Shown here in pieces: positions 7,191 through 16,127 of a DNA stretch of 48,087 nucleotides. Each line of letters begins with the position of its first letter. Within the stretch, counting starts at the first letter, position 1. This DNA comes from Aliivibrio_A kagoshimensis (GTDB taxonomy: Bacteria; Pseudomonadota; Gammaproteobacteria; Enterobacterales; Vibrionaceae). The notes beneath the pieces are model-generated. The model did not search any database. It saw nothing but the letters and a program-made list of their open reading frames with translations, and was not told where the DNA came from. The position numbers were made by a program, and so were the translations under genes. The stretch is from contig NZ_JAKJSQ010000030.1 in assembly GCF_050337105.1 (NCBI RefSeq), forward strand, positions 1 through 48,087, written 5' to 3'.

Positions 7191-7831
7191 TGGGTTGTTT
7201 CTTCTAATCGAATCGGTGCTTGGGCCAGTTGATGCAACTCGTCACTTATCGTGCTGACTCCTTGAGTACGAATTTTCCCTTTCCATTCAGCCTGTTTACT
7301 CGAGAGTAAACTCACCCCTTCAGCAATAATGTCATACCCCTGCCACTGACCATTTTTTTTGTTTTTTCTGAGTTTAAAGGCTATTTTAATATTCGGTCTA
7401 TTGCTATCTACGATCTCTAAACGAACGGTAGTGATTGACTTTTTATCCGACACTTTTTTAGCAGGATCAAACTTTATTTGTTGATCGCTATATTGAGTAA
7501 GAACTTGGGCATACGAAGAAATTAGATAGGCTTTAAAAGCATTCACAAACTCTTTTCTATCTTCAGCGTTGGTTTTTTTTAATTCCGGACCTAATAGTAA
7601 ATAGGCTGCATATTTTACATTGATGTAAGGCATCAGCTCTTCATTCACAATCACCTTATACAATTCGGGATTTTTTTGTATCTCTAGTTGCTCCGCTTTT
7701 AAACGATCAAAGGTATTCGCAGCAACAATCTCTATCATCTCGTACGGTTTGGTCTTATCCACCTCAGCCGATGAAACAGGAAAACAGAGTAAACTCATCG
7801 TCAATGAAATAATTACGACGATCTTATTCAT
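7187..7831 (-). CDS. mlaC: Periplasmic phospholipid-binding protein MlaC
   Basis: Soluble periplasmic carrier that shuttles phospholipid between the outer-membrane MlaA complex and MlaD. The 214 residues begin with a signal peptide (MNKIVVIISLTMSLLC..., cleavage after SSA near residue 22) followed by an MlaC/Ttg2D domain. The frame is open to 7861, but two adjacent ATGs at 7834 and 7831 follow AGAGGGG; the second has the better spacing and is chosen. It overlaps the mlaD end by 8 bases. Confidence 0.92.
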   Translation of the reverse strand: MNKIVVIISLTMSLLCFPVSSAEVDKTKPYEMIEIVAANTFDRLKAEQLEIQKNPELYKVIVNEELMPYINVKYAAYLLLGPELKKTNAEDRKEFVNAFKAYLISSYAQVLTQYSDQQIKFDPAKKVSDKKSITTVRLEIVDSNRPNIKIAFKLRKNKKNGQWQGYDIIAEGVSLLSSKQAEWKGKIRTQGVSTISDELHQLAQAPIRLEETTQ

Positions 7832-8321
7832 CATCAGTCCCCTCTTTTGAATTGTCTCCACCGACGCTATACAACACTTGCCCTATCATGTCTTCTAATA
7901 CCAAAGCAGACTTAGTATCTTCGATATAATCACCGTCTACGAGCATCTCAATGTCTTCATCGACAAAGCCGGGATGAATTCCGATGTACTGCTCACCGAT
8001 TAACCCTGATGTTAAGATTTGAGCCGAGGTCGTTTCTGGAAAGTATCCCATCGCCTTATCTATCGACATTTCGACTTCAGGTAGATACTCATCAGTATCC
8101 AATGAAATCTTAGTAATTCGACCCACTACGACACCACCTACTTTCACTGGTGAGCGAGTTTTTAGACCTCCGATGTTGTCAAATTGCGCTCTAAGTATGT
8201 ACGTTTCACCATCACCAAAGCTTTTTACATCTGCAATTTTCAAGATGATAACTAAAATAGCGGTGATCCCCATCAGCATAAAAGTGCCAACCCAAAGTTC
8301 CAATTTACGAGTCTGTTGCAT
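7824..8321 (-). CDS. mlaD: MCE-domain lipid transport protein MlaD
   Basis: Inner-membrane-anchored periplasmic protein that forms a hexameric ring bound to MlaFE and exchanges phospholipids with MlaC. The 165 residues comprise one N-terminal membrane helix (about 11-30), an MCE domain (about 38-117; FDNIGGLKTRSPVKVGGVVVG is the hallmark stretch) and a hydrophobic segment near the C-terminus (ALVLEDMIGQVLY) that lines the ring pore in E. coli. The start is 2 bases after the mlaE stop. Confidence 0.95.
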   Translation of the reverse strand: MQQTRKLELWVGTFMLMGITAILVIILKIADVKSFGDGETYILRAQFDNIGGLKTRSPVKVGGVVVGRITKISLDTDEYLPEVEMSIDKAMGYFPETTSAQILTSGLIGEQYIGIHPGFVDEDIEMLVDGDYIEDTKSALVLEDMIGQVLYSVGGDNSKEGTDDE

Positions 8322-8323
8322 GA

Positions 8324-9115
8324 TTAATTCCCAAACATCAGTGCAGTAAGCACAAAATCAAGCCCTAAAACGATCAGTGAAGAGTGAACAACCGTTTTTG
8401 TTGTTGCAATACTGATCCCTTCCGAGGTAGGTATTGCGTTATATCCATTAAACAGTGCAATCCAGCTTATGGTAAAAGCAAAAATCACACATTTGATCAA
8501 GCTGTTAATAATGTCGTATCTTAAATCAATCGAGTTTTGCATGACAGACCAAAAACTGCCATGATCAATGCCTTTCCAATCAACACCGACGATCTGTCCA
8601 CCCCAGATCCCCACAGCAATAAAAATCATCGCCAGCAGCGGCATAGAGATGATGCCAGCCCATAACCGTGGCGCAATCACTCGTCTTAGTGGGTCTACGG
8701 CCATCATCTCAAGGCTAGAAAGTTGCTCTGTGGTTTTCATTAACCCAATTTCAGCCGTCAAGGCAGAGCCAGCGCGTCCAGCAAAAAGCAGCGCGGTCAC
8801 TACGGGCCCTAACTCTCTCAACAGCGACAGTGACACCATCTGACCCAAACTGGTCTCAGCACCATAATCCACTAATACAATATAGCCTTGTAAGCTCAAT
8901 ACCATCCCAATAAACAGCCCAGAGATAATAATGATGGCTAAAGATTGAACCCCCACAAAGTAGAGCTGACGAACCACTAAAGGGAACATTTTTGTTGGCT
9001 GTGGCTTTGCAACAATGGCACCCACTAGCATTAGTGTTGCCTTTCCTACTGACTGACAAGTTTCCACCCCTTGCCTACCAAGATTTGCCACCATATTCAA
9101 TACACTATTAATCAT
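8324..9115 (-). CDS. mlaE: Mla ABC transporter permease
   Basis: Integral inner-membrane permease of the Mla phospholipid transport system (MlaE/YrbE family). The 263 residues contain about five or six hydrophobic segments and the family block LRELGPVVTALLFAGRAGSA followed by TAEIG. The frame is open to 9247 through mlaF, but the ATG at 9115 gives the normal family length (about 260) and overlaps the mlaF end by 8 bases, consistent with coupling. Confidence 0.95.
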   Translation of the reverse strand: MINSVLNMVANLGRQGVETCQSVGKATLMLVGAIVAKPQPTKMFPLVVRQLYFVGVQSLAIIIISGLFIGMVLSLQGYIVLVDYGAETSLGQMVSLSLLRELGPVVTALLFAGRAGSALTAEIGLMKTTEQLSSLEMMAVDPLRRVIAPRLWAGIISMPLLAMIFIAVGIWGGQIVGVDWKGIDHGSFWSVMQNSIDLRYDIINSLIKCVIFAFTISWIALFNGYNAIPTSEGISIATTKTVVHSSLIVLGLDFVLTALMFGN

Positions 9116-9914
9116 GATTAAAAAGATCCTCTGACATCTCTTTGGCAGGAAAGCGGAACGGCACAGGTCCATTGGCGATACCGTCCAAAAACTGCCGTAC
9201 TTTTGGATCGGAGTTATCAAGCAGGGTTTGTGGCTCCCCCTGCGCAATCACCTTCCCCTCTGACAACAGATAAACCTGATCGGCAATACTCATCACCTCA
9301 GGCACATCATGAGAGACCACAATAGAAGTCAGCCCCAATGCGCTGTTTAAGTTTTTGATCAACTCAACCAGAACACCTTTTGTGATAGGGTCTTGTCCCA
9401 CAAAAGGCTCATCAAACATGATTAACTCAGGATCAAGAGCAATAGATCGAGCCAACGCTGCTCGCCTCGCCATTCCACCGGATAACTCATTGGGCATTAA
9501 CTCCGCTGCACCACGAAGGCCTACCGCTTCAAGCTTAAGCAGTACCAGCGTGTGGATGAGTTTTTCAGGTAGCTGAGTATGTTCTCTGATAGGAAAAGCG
9601 ACATTGTCAAAAACATTCATATCGGTAAACAGAGCGCCTGATTGAAATAACATCCCCATTCTTTTTCTTGCTTGATAAAGTTGAGTCCGTCCAAGCGTTG
9701 GAATGTCCCACTTTGCAAACCTGATATCACCAGAAGAGGGGAGTATCTGCCCAGCAATCAAGCGAAGCAGTGTGGTTTTTCCGATACCAGAAGGTCCCAT
9801 AATGGCTGTCACTTTGCCTTTTGGTACCTGTAAACTGATATCATCAAAAATGACTCTCGAGCCTCGTTGAAAGCGTAAATTCCTGATCGTAACTAAGTTT
9901 TCTACTGCGTCCAT
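9108..9914 (-). CDS. mlaF: Mla ABC transporter ATP-binding protein
   Basis: Cytoplasmic ATPase that powers Mla lipid transport. The 268 residues carry Walker A GPSGIGKT (40-47), ABC signature LSGGM (144-148), Walker B ending in D168-E169 and the switch His in SHDVPEV. It is the first gene of the mlaFEDCB-ibaG-murA operon. The promoter should lie in 9915-10218, where a strong palindrome sits 65 bases upstream. Confidence 0.96.
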   Translation of the reverse strand: MDAVENLVTIRNLRFQRGSRVIFDDISLQVPKGKVTAIMGPSGIGKTTLLRLIAGQILPSSGDIRFAKWDIPTLGRTQLYQARKRMGMLFQSGALFTDMNVFDNVAFPIREHTQLPEKLIHTLVLLKLEAVGLRGAAELMPNELSGGMARRAALARSIALDPELIMFDEPFVGQDPITKGVLVELIKNLNSALGLTSIVVSHDVPEVMSIADQVYLLSEGKVIAQGEPQTLLDNSDPKVRQFLDGIANGPVPFRFPAKEMSEDLFNHD

Positions 9915-10218
9915 ACCAACCTATTAAGCGTAAAAAAAAATCAATAATTGCACTGATGAATAAAGGCGCGATCAACGTATTGATAATATTTATCAATTAA
10001 TTCTAAATAAAATAGAGACACATGCAATGAAATCCTTTAATAAACATCGTACAAAGTCTCTATTCTACGCACTTAAGCCGTTTAATTTATTCTGTTCATT
10101 CATTTTTTCAAGCACGGTTAGAAAATTGCTAGGCTAAACACTTCCATTTTGCTCGACTAACCGTCAGAATTGGCGCCTTAGAACCATTCAATACTTATTT
10201 AATTTCAGAGGAAACACG
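9915..10218. other. Divergent intergenic region mlaF/yrbG
   Basis: A 304-base AT-rich region that must contain promoters for both the mla operon (minus) and the yrbG-kds-lpt-rpoN cluster (plus). It holds a near-perfect palindrome at 9979-9997, a 9-bp inverted repeat AATAGAGAC/GTCTCTATT at 10011-10019 and 10056-10064, and a weak 36-codon ORF at 10027-10137. No convincing promoter pair could be fixed by eye. Confidence 0.5.
9979..9997. promoter_or_regulatory. Palindromic operator candidate upstream of mlaF (Fur- or LuxR/HapR-like)
   Basis: ATTGATAA and TTATCAAT form perfect 8-bp arms around TAT. The inner 15 bases (9981-9995) fit the Fur 7-1-7 pattern TGATAATNATTATCA with one mismatch. The outer pattern also resembles the Vibrio LuxR/HapR consensus, with one extra central base. 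It lies 65 bases upstream of the mlaF start and about 220 upstream of yrbG. Which regulator binds, if any, is open. Confidence 0.4.
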
Positions 10219-11184
10219 ATGCTAGAAGCCGTTCTTTTTCTAATCGTAGGATTAGTGCTACTTGTCTGGAGTGCTGACAAACTTGTCTATGGCTCAGCCG
10301 CGTTAGCAAAAAACTATGGCATCTCTCCCCTTGTGATCGGTATGACGATTCTCGCAATGGGTTCTTCTGCTCCTGAAATGATGGTATCGGCGGCGGCTGC
10401 ATTGGAAGGAAAAACGGATACCGCTGTAGGTAACGTTCTCGGTTCAAACATTGCTAATATTGCATTAATTCTTGGTATCACCGCATTAGTGAAACCTCTC
10501 TCTATCAGTTCAGGAGTTATTCGCAGAGAACTGCCATTAATGCTCGCGGTTACTGTAGTCGCTGGTTTACTATTATGGGATAACTACCTAGGCTTTTACG
10601 AAGGCGTCTTACTGGTGATTCTGTTCATCACCTTTATCCTTGCGATGCTGCAAATAAGCCGATCTGAAAAAAAGAATAACGACGCTTTTATTGAAGAACA
10701 AGAGTCTGAGATCCCTACCGGCGTCAGTAACGGTAAAGCTCTCTTTTGGATTGCCGTTGGACTCGTCGTTCTTCCTTTCTCTGCTGACACTCTAGTTGAC
10801 TCTGCCGTCATTATCGCCACATATTTCGGCATGAGTGAGTTGGTTATTGGCTTGACCATTATAGCAATTGGTACCAGTCTTCCAGAACTTGCGGCGTCTC
10901 TTGCCGGTGTCATGAAAGGTGAAGATGATATGGCCGTCGGTAATATCATCGGATCGAATGTATTTAATATTCTCGCGGTAATGGGTATTCCAGGTCTGAT
11001 ACATCCATCAACCATCAATGCATTAGCGATGAATCGTGACTTCTACGTCATGTTAGCCATGTCTATACTACTACTCATTATGGCGCTAGGGAAAAGCAGA
11101 AGCATTAACCGAATAGAAGGTGGAGTATTACTGTGCTGCTTCGTTGTATATCAAGCCTATCTTCTTTATAACATGACCGCTTAA
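10219..11184 (+). CDS. yrbG: Calcium/sodium antiporter, CaCA family
   Basis: Inner-membrane cation/Ca2+ exchanger (321 residues) with the typical inverted two-fold repeat. The two alpha-repeat motifs are GSSAPE at 48-53 and GTSLPE at 218-223, each followed by a GN(V/I)(L/I)GSN motif (71-77 and 241-247), and an acidic/polar loop at 148-170 separates the halves. About ten membrane segments are apparent. AGAGGAAAC precedes the ATG. It heads the conserved yrbG-kdsD-kdsC-lptCAB cluster as in E. coli, although its physiological role there is poorly defined. Confidence 0.92.
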   Translation: MLEAVLFLIVGLVLLVWSADKLVYGSAALAKNYGISPLVIGMTILAMGSSAPEMMVSAAAALEGKTDTAVGNVLGSNIANIALILGITALVKPLSISSGVIRRELPLMLAVTVVAGLLLWDNYLGFYEGVLLVILFITFILAMLQISRSEKKNNDAFIEEQESEIPTGVSNGKALFWIAVGLVVLPFSADTLVDSAVIIATYFGMSELVIGLTIIAIGTSLPELAASLAGVMKGEDDMAVGNIIGSNVFNILAVMGIPGLIHPSTINALAMNRDFYVMLAMSILLLIMALGKSRSINRIEGGVLLCCFVVYQAYLLYNMTA

Positions 11185-11204
11185 CCGATAAGGAACCTAT
11201 TAAC

Positions 11205-12176
11205 ATGTCGAATACCTTTGATTTTTGTAAAGCTGGTAAAAACGTATTAACGATTGAGATAGAGGCACTTACTCAGTTATCTCGTTACATTAATGATGAT
11301 TTCTCTCAAGCATGCCAGATGATTCTGCAGTGCAAAGGCAAAGTGATTGTGATGGGAATGGGGAAGTCAGGGCATATTGGTAAAAAAATTGCCGCAACGT
11401 TGGCCAGCACCGGGACCTCTTCATTCTTTGTTCACCCTGGCGAAGCTAGCCACGGCGATTTAGGGATGGTCGAAAAAGGTGATGTCGTCCTTGCGATCTC
11501 TAATTCTGGTGAAGCTTCAGAGATCTTAGCTCTGGTTCCAGTCATAAAGCGTCTCGGTATCAGTATCATCACGATGACAGGAAAGCCCTCATCAAGCATG
11601 GCGGAAGTCGCCGATTTCCACCTGCAGATCACCGTACCTCAAGAAGCTTGTCCACTGGCGCTGGCTCCAACCTCGAGTACCACAGCAACCTTAGTGATGG
11701 GGGATGCTCTTGCGATCGCCTTAATGCAGGCGAAAGGTTTTACTGCTGATGATTTTGCCCTTTCTCACCCTGGCGGAGCCCTAGGCCGAAAACTGCTGCT
11801 AAAATTAAATGACATTATGCATACGGGCAGTAAATTACCTATGGTTGCTGCTGACCGATTGATCAAAGATGCCCTGCTTGAAGTCTCTGAAAAAGGGTTA
11901 GGCATGACTGCCATTGTTGATGAAGAGTTGCGTGTAATCGGTATCTTCACCGATGGTGATTTACGACGCATCCTCGATAACCGCATTGATATTCACACCC
12001 AAACCATTGGTGAAGTGATGACCAAAAATCCAACGGTAGTTAGCCCGGACATGTTGGCGGTTGATGGTTTAAACCTCATGGAAGAGAAACGAAAAAATGG
12101 CTTACTACTGTGCAGAGATGGACGCTTAGTTGGTGCACTGAATATGCATGATCTATTAAAAGCAGGAGTCATGTAA
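11205..12176 (+). CDS. kdsD: D-arabinose 5-phosphate isomerase
   Basis: Converts ribulose 5-phosphate to arabinose 5-phosphate, the first step of KDO synthesis for LPS. The 323 residues consist of an SIS domain (about 35-185; GMGKSGHIG at 51-59, CPLALAPTSSTT at 149-160, His188 in SHPGG) and a pair of CBS domains (about 205-322). The stop overlaps the kdsC start by one base (TAATG), so the two KDO enzymes are coupled. Confidence 0.95.
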   Translation: MSNTFDFCKAGKNVLTIEIEALTQLSRYINDDFSQACQMILQCKGKVIVMGMGKSGHIGKKIAATLASTGTSSFFVHPGEASHGDLGMVEKGDVVLAISNSGEASEILALVPVIKRLGISIITMTGKPSSSMAEVADFHLQITVPQEACPLALAPTSSTTATLVMGDALAIALMQAKGFTADDFALSHPGGALGRKLLLKLNDIMHTGSKLPMVAADRLIKDALLEVSEKGLGMTAIVDEELRVIGIFTDGDLRRILDNRIDIHTQTIGEVMTKNPTVVSPDMLAVDGLNLMEEKRKNGLLLCRDGRLVGALNMHDLLKAGVM

Positions 12177-12751
12177 TGACCGAGCCCCTTAAAATTGAAG
12201 CCTTAATTGATACCCTTTATAAAAAGGTATCTCCCAATCTACTTAATATAGCCAAAGAGATAAAACTGCTCATTTGCGATGTAGATGGCGTGTTTTCTGA
12301 CGGCAGAATCTACATGGGAAACAACGGTGAGGAGCTAAAAACGTTTCATACTCGAGATGGATATGGCATCAAGTCATTAATGAATTCAGGCGTCGAAGTT
12401 GCCATCATTACAGGTCGAAAGTCCGCTATCGTAGAGAACCGAATGACGGCGCTTGGTATTAAGCATATTTATCAAGGACAAGATGATAAATTAAAGGCTT
12501 ACCAAGATCTCATTGAAAAATTACATATATCTCCATCACAAACAGGCTATATTGGTGATGATTTAATTGATTGGCCAGTGATGAATGAAGTAGCATTGAA
12601 GGTTAGTGTCGCGGATGGGCATCCATTGCTTGTGCAACGAGCAAACTACGTAACCTCTATCCAAGGTGGCTTTGGTGCAGTAAGAGAAGTGTGTGATCTT
12701 ATCTTGCAAGCTAAAGGGGAGTTAGAAAAACACAAAGGTTTGAGTATATGA
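12176..12751 (+). CDS. kdsC: KDO-8-phosphate phosphatase
   Basis: HAD-superfamily phosphatase that releases phosphate from KDO-8-P, the third step of KDO synthesis. The 191 residues include the nucleophile motif DVDGVFSDG (Asp35, Asp37) and the GDDLIDWPVM acid motif. KdsC enzymes are cap-less tetramers, and nothing unusual is seen here. It overlaps lptC by 4 bases. Confidence 0.95.
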   Translation: MTEPLKIEALIDTLYKKVSPNLLNIAKEIKLLICDVDGVFSDGRIYMGNNGEELKTFHTRDGYGIKSLMNSGVEVAIITGRKSAIVENRMTALGIKHIYQGQDDKLKAYQDLIEKLHISPSQTGYIGDDLIDWPVMNEVALKVSVADGHPLLVQRANYVTSIQGGFGAVREVCDLILQAKGELEKHKGLSI

Positions 12752-13311
12752 GCCTATCGAGGCTGCTCTTTGTTTTGCTTCTTCTGGTGGGGAGTTGGTC
12801 AGGCTACTATTTGTATGATAAAAATAGTCAGCCAGAAAAACAGATCGCGCCAGATAAAGAGCTTCCTATCTTTACAGGGGGCAACTTAACGAATACTAGC
12901 TTCAATGAAAGTGGTATTAGAAACTATCGAGTCTACTCAACACATCTAGAGTATTTCTCCCAAAGTGGGGAGACTCACTTCTATCAGCCTGTCTTTACCA
13001 TTTATAGAGAGGGTGAGACTGAAGAGTGGCGTATTACCTCTAACCAAGCCACCCTAAGCAAAAAAAATGAACTGCTTATGGAAGGAGATGTAGTGGTCCA
13101 TAATTTATTACCTGATGCCACGTTCACCACCATGAAAACCGAAAGTTTACAGCTTGAGTTGATCACGAAAGATTTCATGACCGAAGAGGATGTATTTCTT
13201 GTCGGTCCAATGTTCGAAACTATGGGTCATGCAATGAAAGGCAATTTTGATAGCCACAATGCTGAACTGTATAACAGTGTACAAGGTAGATATGAAGCTC
13301 CGAAAAATTAG
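12748..13311 (+). CDS. lptC: LPS export protein LptC
   Basis: Bitopic inner-membrane protein that receives LPS from LptB2FG and passes it to the periplasmic LptA bridge. The 187 residues have one N-terminal membrane helix (about 4-22) followed by a periplasmic beta-jellyroll domain. It overlaps kdsC by 4 bases and lptA by 20, so the cluster is tightly coupled. Confidence 0.93.
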   Translation: MSLSRLLFVLLLLVGSWSGYYLYDKNSQPEKQIAPDKELPIFTGGNLTNTSFNESGIRNYRVYSTHLEYFSQSGETHFYQPVFTIYREGETEEWRITSNQATLSKKNELLMEGDVVVHNLLPDATFTTMKTESLQLELITKDFMTEEDVFLVGPMFETMGHAMKGNFDSHNAELYNSVQGRYEAPKN

Positions 13312-13789
13312 TTTAATTGCCTGTTTATGTTTAACGTCGCTCAGTAGTTGGGCCCTAAGCACGGACACCGAGCAGCCCATTTATATTGATTCTGATACCC
13401 AGAACTTTGATATGAAGTCAAACCGAGTAACGTTCACCGGAGACGTGACGTTAAAACAAGGCAGCATTAATATCTGGGCTGATAAACTGATTGTGATTCG
13501 CCCTAACGGTAAAGAAGGTCGTGAAATTTTAGAGGCGTTTGGTAAGCCCGCCCGGTTTACTCAGCTGACAGATGATGGGAAAACCTTAAAAGGGCACGCT
13601 TTAAAACTGCGCTACGAAATTGAAAAAGATGTCTTGTTAATGACCAGTGAAGCGCAAATATCTCAAGATGACAGCACCATTGAAGGGGATAAAATCACTT
13701 ATCACATTGGCAGTCAAAAACTGATTGCCAATAGCAGTGACAAAAAACGTGTGACCACAGTGCTCCAACCTAGTCAACTGAACAAATAA
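13292..13789 (+). CDS. lptA: LPS transport periplasmic protein LptA
   Basis: Periplasmic bridge protein whose oligomers carry LPS from LptC to LptDE. The frame is open from 13247, but the ATG at 13292, with AAGG 5 bases upstream, gives a standard signal peptide (MKLRKISLIACLCLTSLSSW, cleavage near AL) and 165 residues. The mature OstA/LptA domain contains the SNRVTFTGDV and GREILEAFGKP stretches typical of the family. It overlaps the lptC end by 20 bases. Confidence 0.94.
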   Translation: MKLRKISLIACLCLTSLSSWALSTDTEQPIYIDSDTQNFDMKSNRVTFTGDVTLKQGSINIWADKLIVIRPNGKEGREILEAFGKPARFTQLTDDGKTLKGHALKLRYEIEKDVLLMTSEAQISQDDSTIEGDKITYHIGSQKLIANSSDKKRVTTVLQPSQLNK

Positions 13790-13798
13790 GAATACATT

Positions 13799-14524
13799 AT
13801 GGCGATATTAAAAGCTGAACACTTGGCAAAAACCTACAGTGGACGAAAAGTGGTTTCAGACGTAAGTTTACAAGTAGAGTCTGGGAAAATTGTCGGTCTT
13901 CTTGGCCCCAATGGTGCAGGAAAAACCACCTCTTTTTACATGATTGTTGGACTTGTGGCCCGTGACGAAGGCAAGATTACCATCGATGGCGAAGACATTA
14001 GTGTTCAACCGATGCACAATCGCTCAAAGATGGGCATCGGTTACCTACCTCAAGAAGCCTCAATCTTTAGAAAGCTCTCTGTCTATGACAACATCATGGC
14101 TGTGCTACAAACTCGTAATGACATCACCAAAACCGAAAAACAGGATAAACTCGAAGAGCTGCTGGATGAGTTTAACATCCAACACATTCGTAACAGTAAC
14201 GGCATGGCCCTCTCCGGTGGTGAGCGACGTCGTGTTGAAATCGCTCGTGCATTAGCGGCTAATCCAAAGTTTATTCTACTTGATGAGCCCTTTGCTGGGG
14301 TTGACCCGATATCAGTTATCGACATCAAAAAAATCATTGAGCATTTACGAGATCGCGGTCTTGGTGTGCTAATTACCGATCATAACGTTCGAGAGACTCT
14401 TGATGTTTGTGAGCACGCTTATATCGTTAGTCAAGGCCACTTAATTGCCAACGGCACCCCAGAAGAGGTGTTGAATGATGAACATGTTAAACGAGTCTAC
14501 TTAGGTGACCAGTTCAAACTCTAG
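13799..14524 (+). CDS. lptB: LPS export ABC transporter ATPase
   Basis: Cytoplasmic ATPase of LptB2FG that powers LPS extraction from the inner membrane. The 241 residues show Walker A GPNGAGKTT, Q-loop LPQEASIF, signature LSGGERRRVEIARALA, Walker B ILLDEPFAGVDP and the switch His in DHNVRE. The length and sequence are close to E. coli LptB. It starts 9 bases after lptA. Confidence 0.97.
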   Translation: MAILKAEHLAKTYSGRKVVSDVSLQVESGKIVGLLGPNGAGKTTSFYMIVGLVARDEGKITIDGEDISVQPMHNRSKMGIGYLPQEASIFRKLSVYDNIMAVLQTRNDITKTEKQDKLEELLDEFNIQHIRNSNGMALSGGERRRVEIARALAANPKFILLDEPFAGVDPISVIDIKKIIEHLRDRGLGVLITDHNVRETLDVCEHAYIVSQGHLIANGTPEEVLNDEHVKRVYLGDQFKL

Positions 14525-14614
14525 TGATTAAAATAGAACATAACTGAGTGATTTGATTTATTATGAGTTCTATAAGCTGTGCAATAATTGATAATAACAA
14601 GGTGCGCAATATAC

Positions 14615-16102
14615 ATGAAACCAACTCTTCAGCTCAAGCTAGGTCAACAACTAGCGATGACGCCTCAACTACAGCAAGCCATTCGCTTGTTGCAGCTTTC
14701 TACGCTAGAACTTCAGCAAGAGATTCAAGACGCATTAGACTCAAATCCACTACTTGAAATCGAAGATAGCCAAGAGACATCAGCCACTGAAGACGCCAAT
14801 AAGAACCAAGAAGAGAACAACAACACGGGTGAGAGTGCGGCCACCGCAGAAGTGACCAGCGAACCCGAACAAATAGACAGTGCTGATGCATTAGAAAAAA
14901 ATGATATGAGTGAAGATCTTCCTATCGATACCACCTGGGAAGATGTATACAGTGCTAATACTGGCAGTACAGGAATCTCTGCTGATGACGAGATGCCTAT
15001 CTATCAAGGTGAAACCACACAAAGTCTTCAAGACTACCTGATGTGGCAAGTTCACTTAACGCCTTTTAGTGATATAGACCTCTCCATTGCCATCGCTATT
15101 ATTGATGCCATTGATGACAATGGTTATCTCACCGTCAGTGCTGAGGATATTCTAGATAGCATGGGCTCAGAAGAGGTCGAACTCGATGAGATTGAAGCCG
15201 TTATTAAACGAGTACAGCAGTTTGATCCGCTCGGCGTCGGCTCTAGAAATTTACAAGAGTGTTTACTGCTACAATTAGCAACATACCCAAAAGAGACGCC
15301 TTGGTTATCTGAAACTCAATCCATCATTAAGAATCATATCGCTCTGCTTGGTAACCGTGATTACCGTCAATTAGCAAAAGAAACTAAGCTTAAAGAGGCA
15401 GAATTAAAACAGGTCATGACATTAATCCATGATCTGGACCCAAGGCCTGGCAACAACATTGCTCATGGTGATACTGAGTATGTGGTTCCTGATGTCACTG
15501 TCTTTAAAGAGAATGGAAAGTGGGTAGTCGCCATCAATCCAGAAAGCGCGCCTAAGCTCAAAGTAAACGCTCAATATGCCGCATTGGGCAAAAGCACGCG
15601 TAACAGCGCTGATGGCCACTTTATTAAAACCAATCTTCAAGAAGCCAAGTGGTTAATAAAAAGCCTAGAAAGCCGAAATGAAACCTTACTCAAAGTGGCA
15701 CGTTGTATTGTCGAACAACAACAAGCCTTCTTCGAGCTCGGTGAAGAGGCAATGAAACCTATGGTATTAAATGACATCGCCCTTGAAGTAGAGATGCACG
15801 AATCGACGATTTCACGAGTCACGACACAAAAATTCATGCATACTCCACGTGGTATTTTTGAATTGAAGTACTTTTTTTCAAGTCATGTTAGTACCGATAA
15901 TGGCGGTGAGTGTTCATCGACCGCAATCAGAGCGTTAGTGAAAAAGCTGGTTTCAGCAGAGAACCAAGCAAAACCATTAAGTGATAGCAAAATCACAGCT
16001 CTGCTATCAGAACAAGGTATTATGGTGGCAAGACGTACTATCGCTAAGTACAGAGAGTCCCTGGGGATTCCGCCATCAAATCAGCGTAAACAGCTACTGT
16101 AG
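14615..16102 (+). CDS. rpoN: RNA polymerase sigma-54 factor
   Basis: Alternative sigma factor that needs AAA+ activators; in vibrios it drives flagellar, nitrogen, quorum and biofilm genes. The frame is open from 14588, but the ATG at 14615 gives the canonical N-terminus (LQLKLGQQLAMTPQLQQAI). The 495 residues comprise glutamine-rich region I, acidic region II (about 50-130), the core-binding domain, an HTH and the RpoN box ARRTIAKYRE near the C-terminus. The ribosome site (AAGG) is 12 bases upstream, somewhat long. It is followed by hpf, ptsN, rapZ and npr as in E. coli. Confidence 0.97.
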   Translation: MKPTLQLKLGQQLAMTPQLQQAIRLLQLSTLELQQEIQDALDSNPLLEIEDSQETSATEDANKNQEENNNTGESAATAEVTSEPEQIDSADALEKNDMSEDLPIDTTWEDVYSANTGSTGISADDEMPIYQGETTQSLQDYLMWQVHLTPFSDIDLSIAIAIIDAIDDNGYLTVSAEDILDSMGSEEVELDEIEAVIKRVQQFDPLGVGSRNLQECLLLQLATYPKETPWLSETQSIIKNHIALLGNRDYRQLAKETKLKEAELKQVMTLIHDLDPRPGNNIAHGDTEYVVPDVTVFKENGKWVVAINPESAPKLKVNAQYAALGKSTRNSADGHFIKTNLQEAKWLIKSLESRNETLLKVARCIVEQQQAFFELGEEAMKPMVLNDIALEVEMHESTISRVTTQKFMHTPRGIFELKYFFSSHVSTDNGGECSSTAIRALVKKLVSAENQAKPLSDSKITALLSEQGIMVARRTIAKYRESLGIPPSNQRKQLL

Positions 16103-16127
16103 CGAAACACAACTGAAGGAAGAGTCT

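Noticed and set aside
6725..7207. Long plus-strand open frame over ibaG/mlaB (160 codons)
   Set aside because: It is antisense to three well-conserved genes, has no recognisable domain and no ribosome site; a chance shadow.
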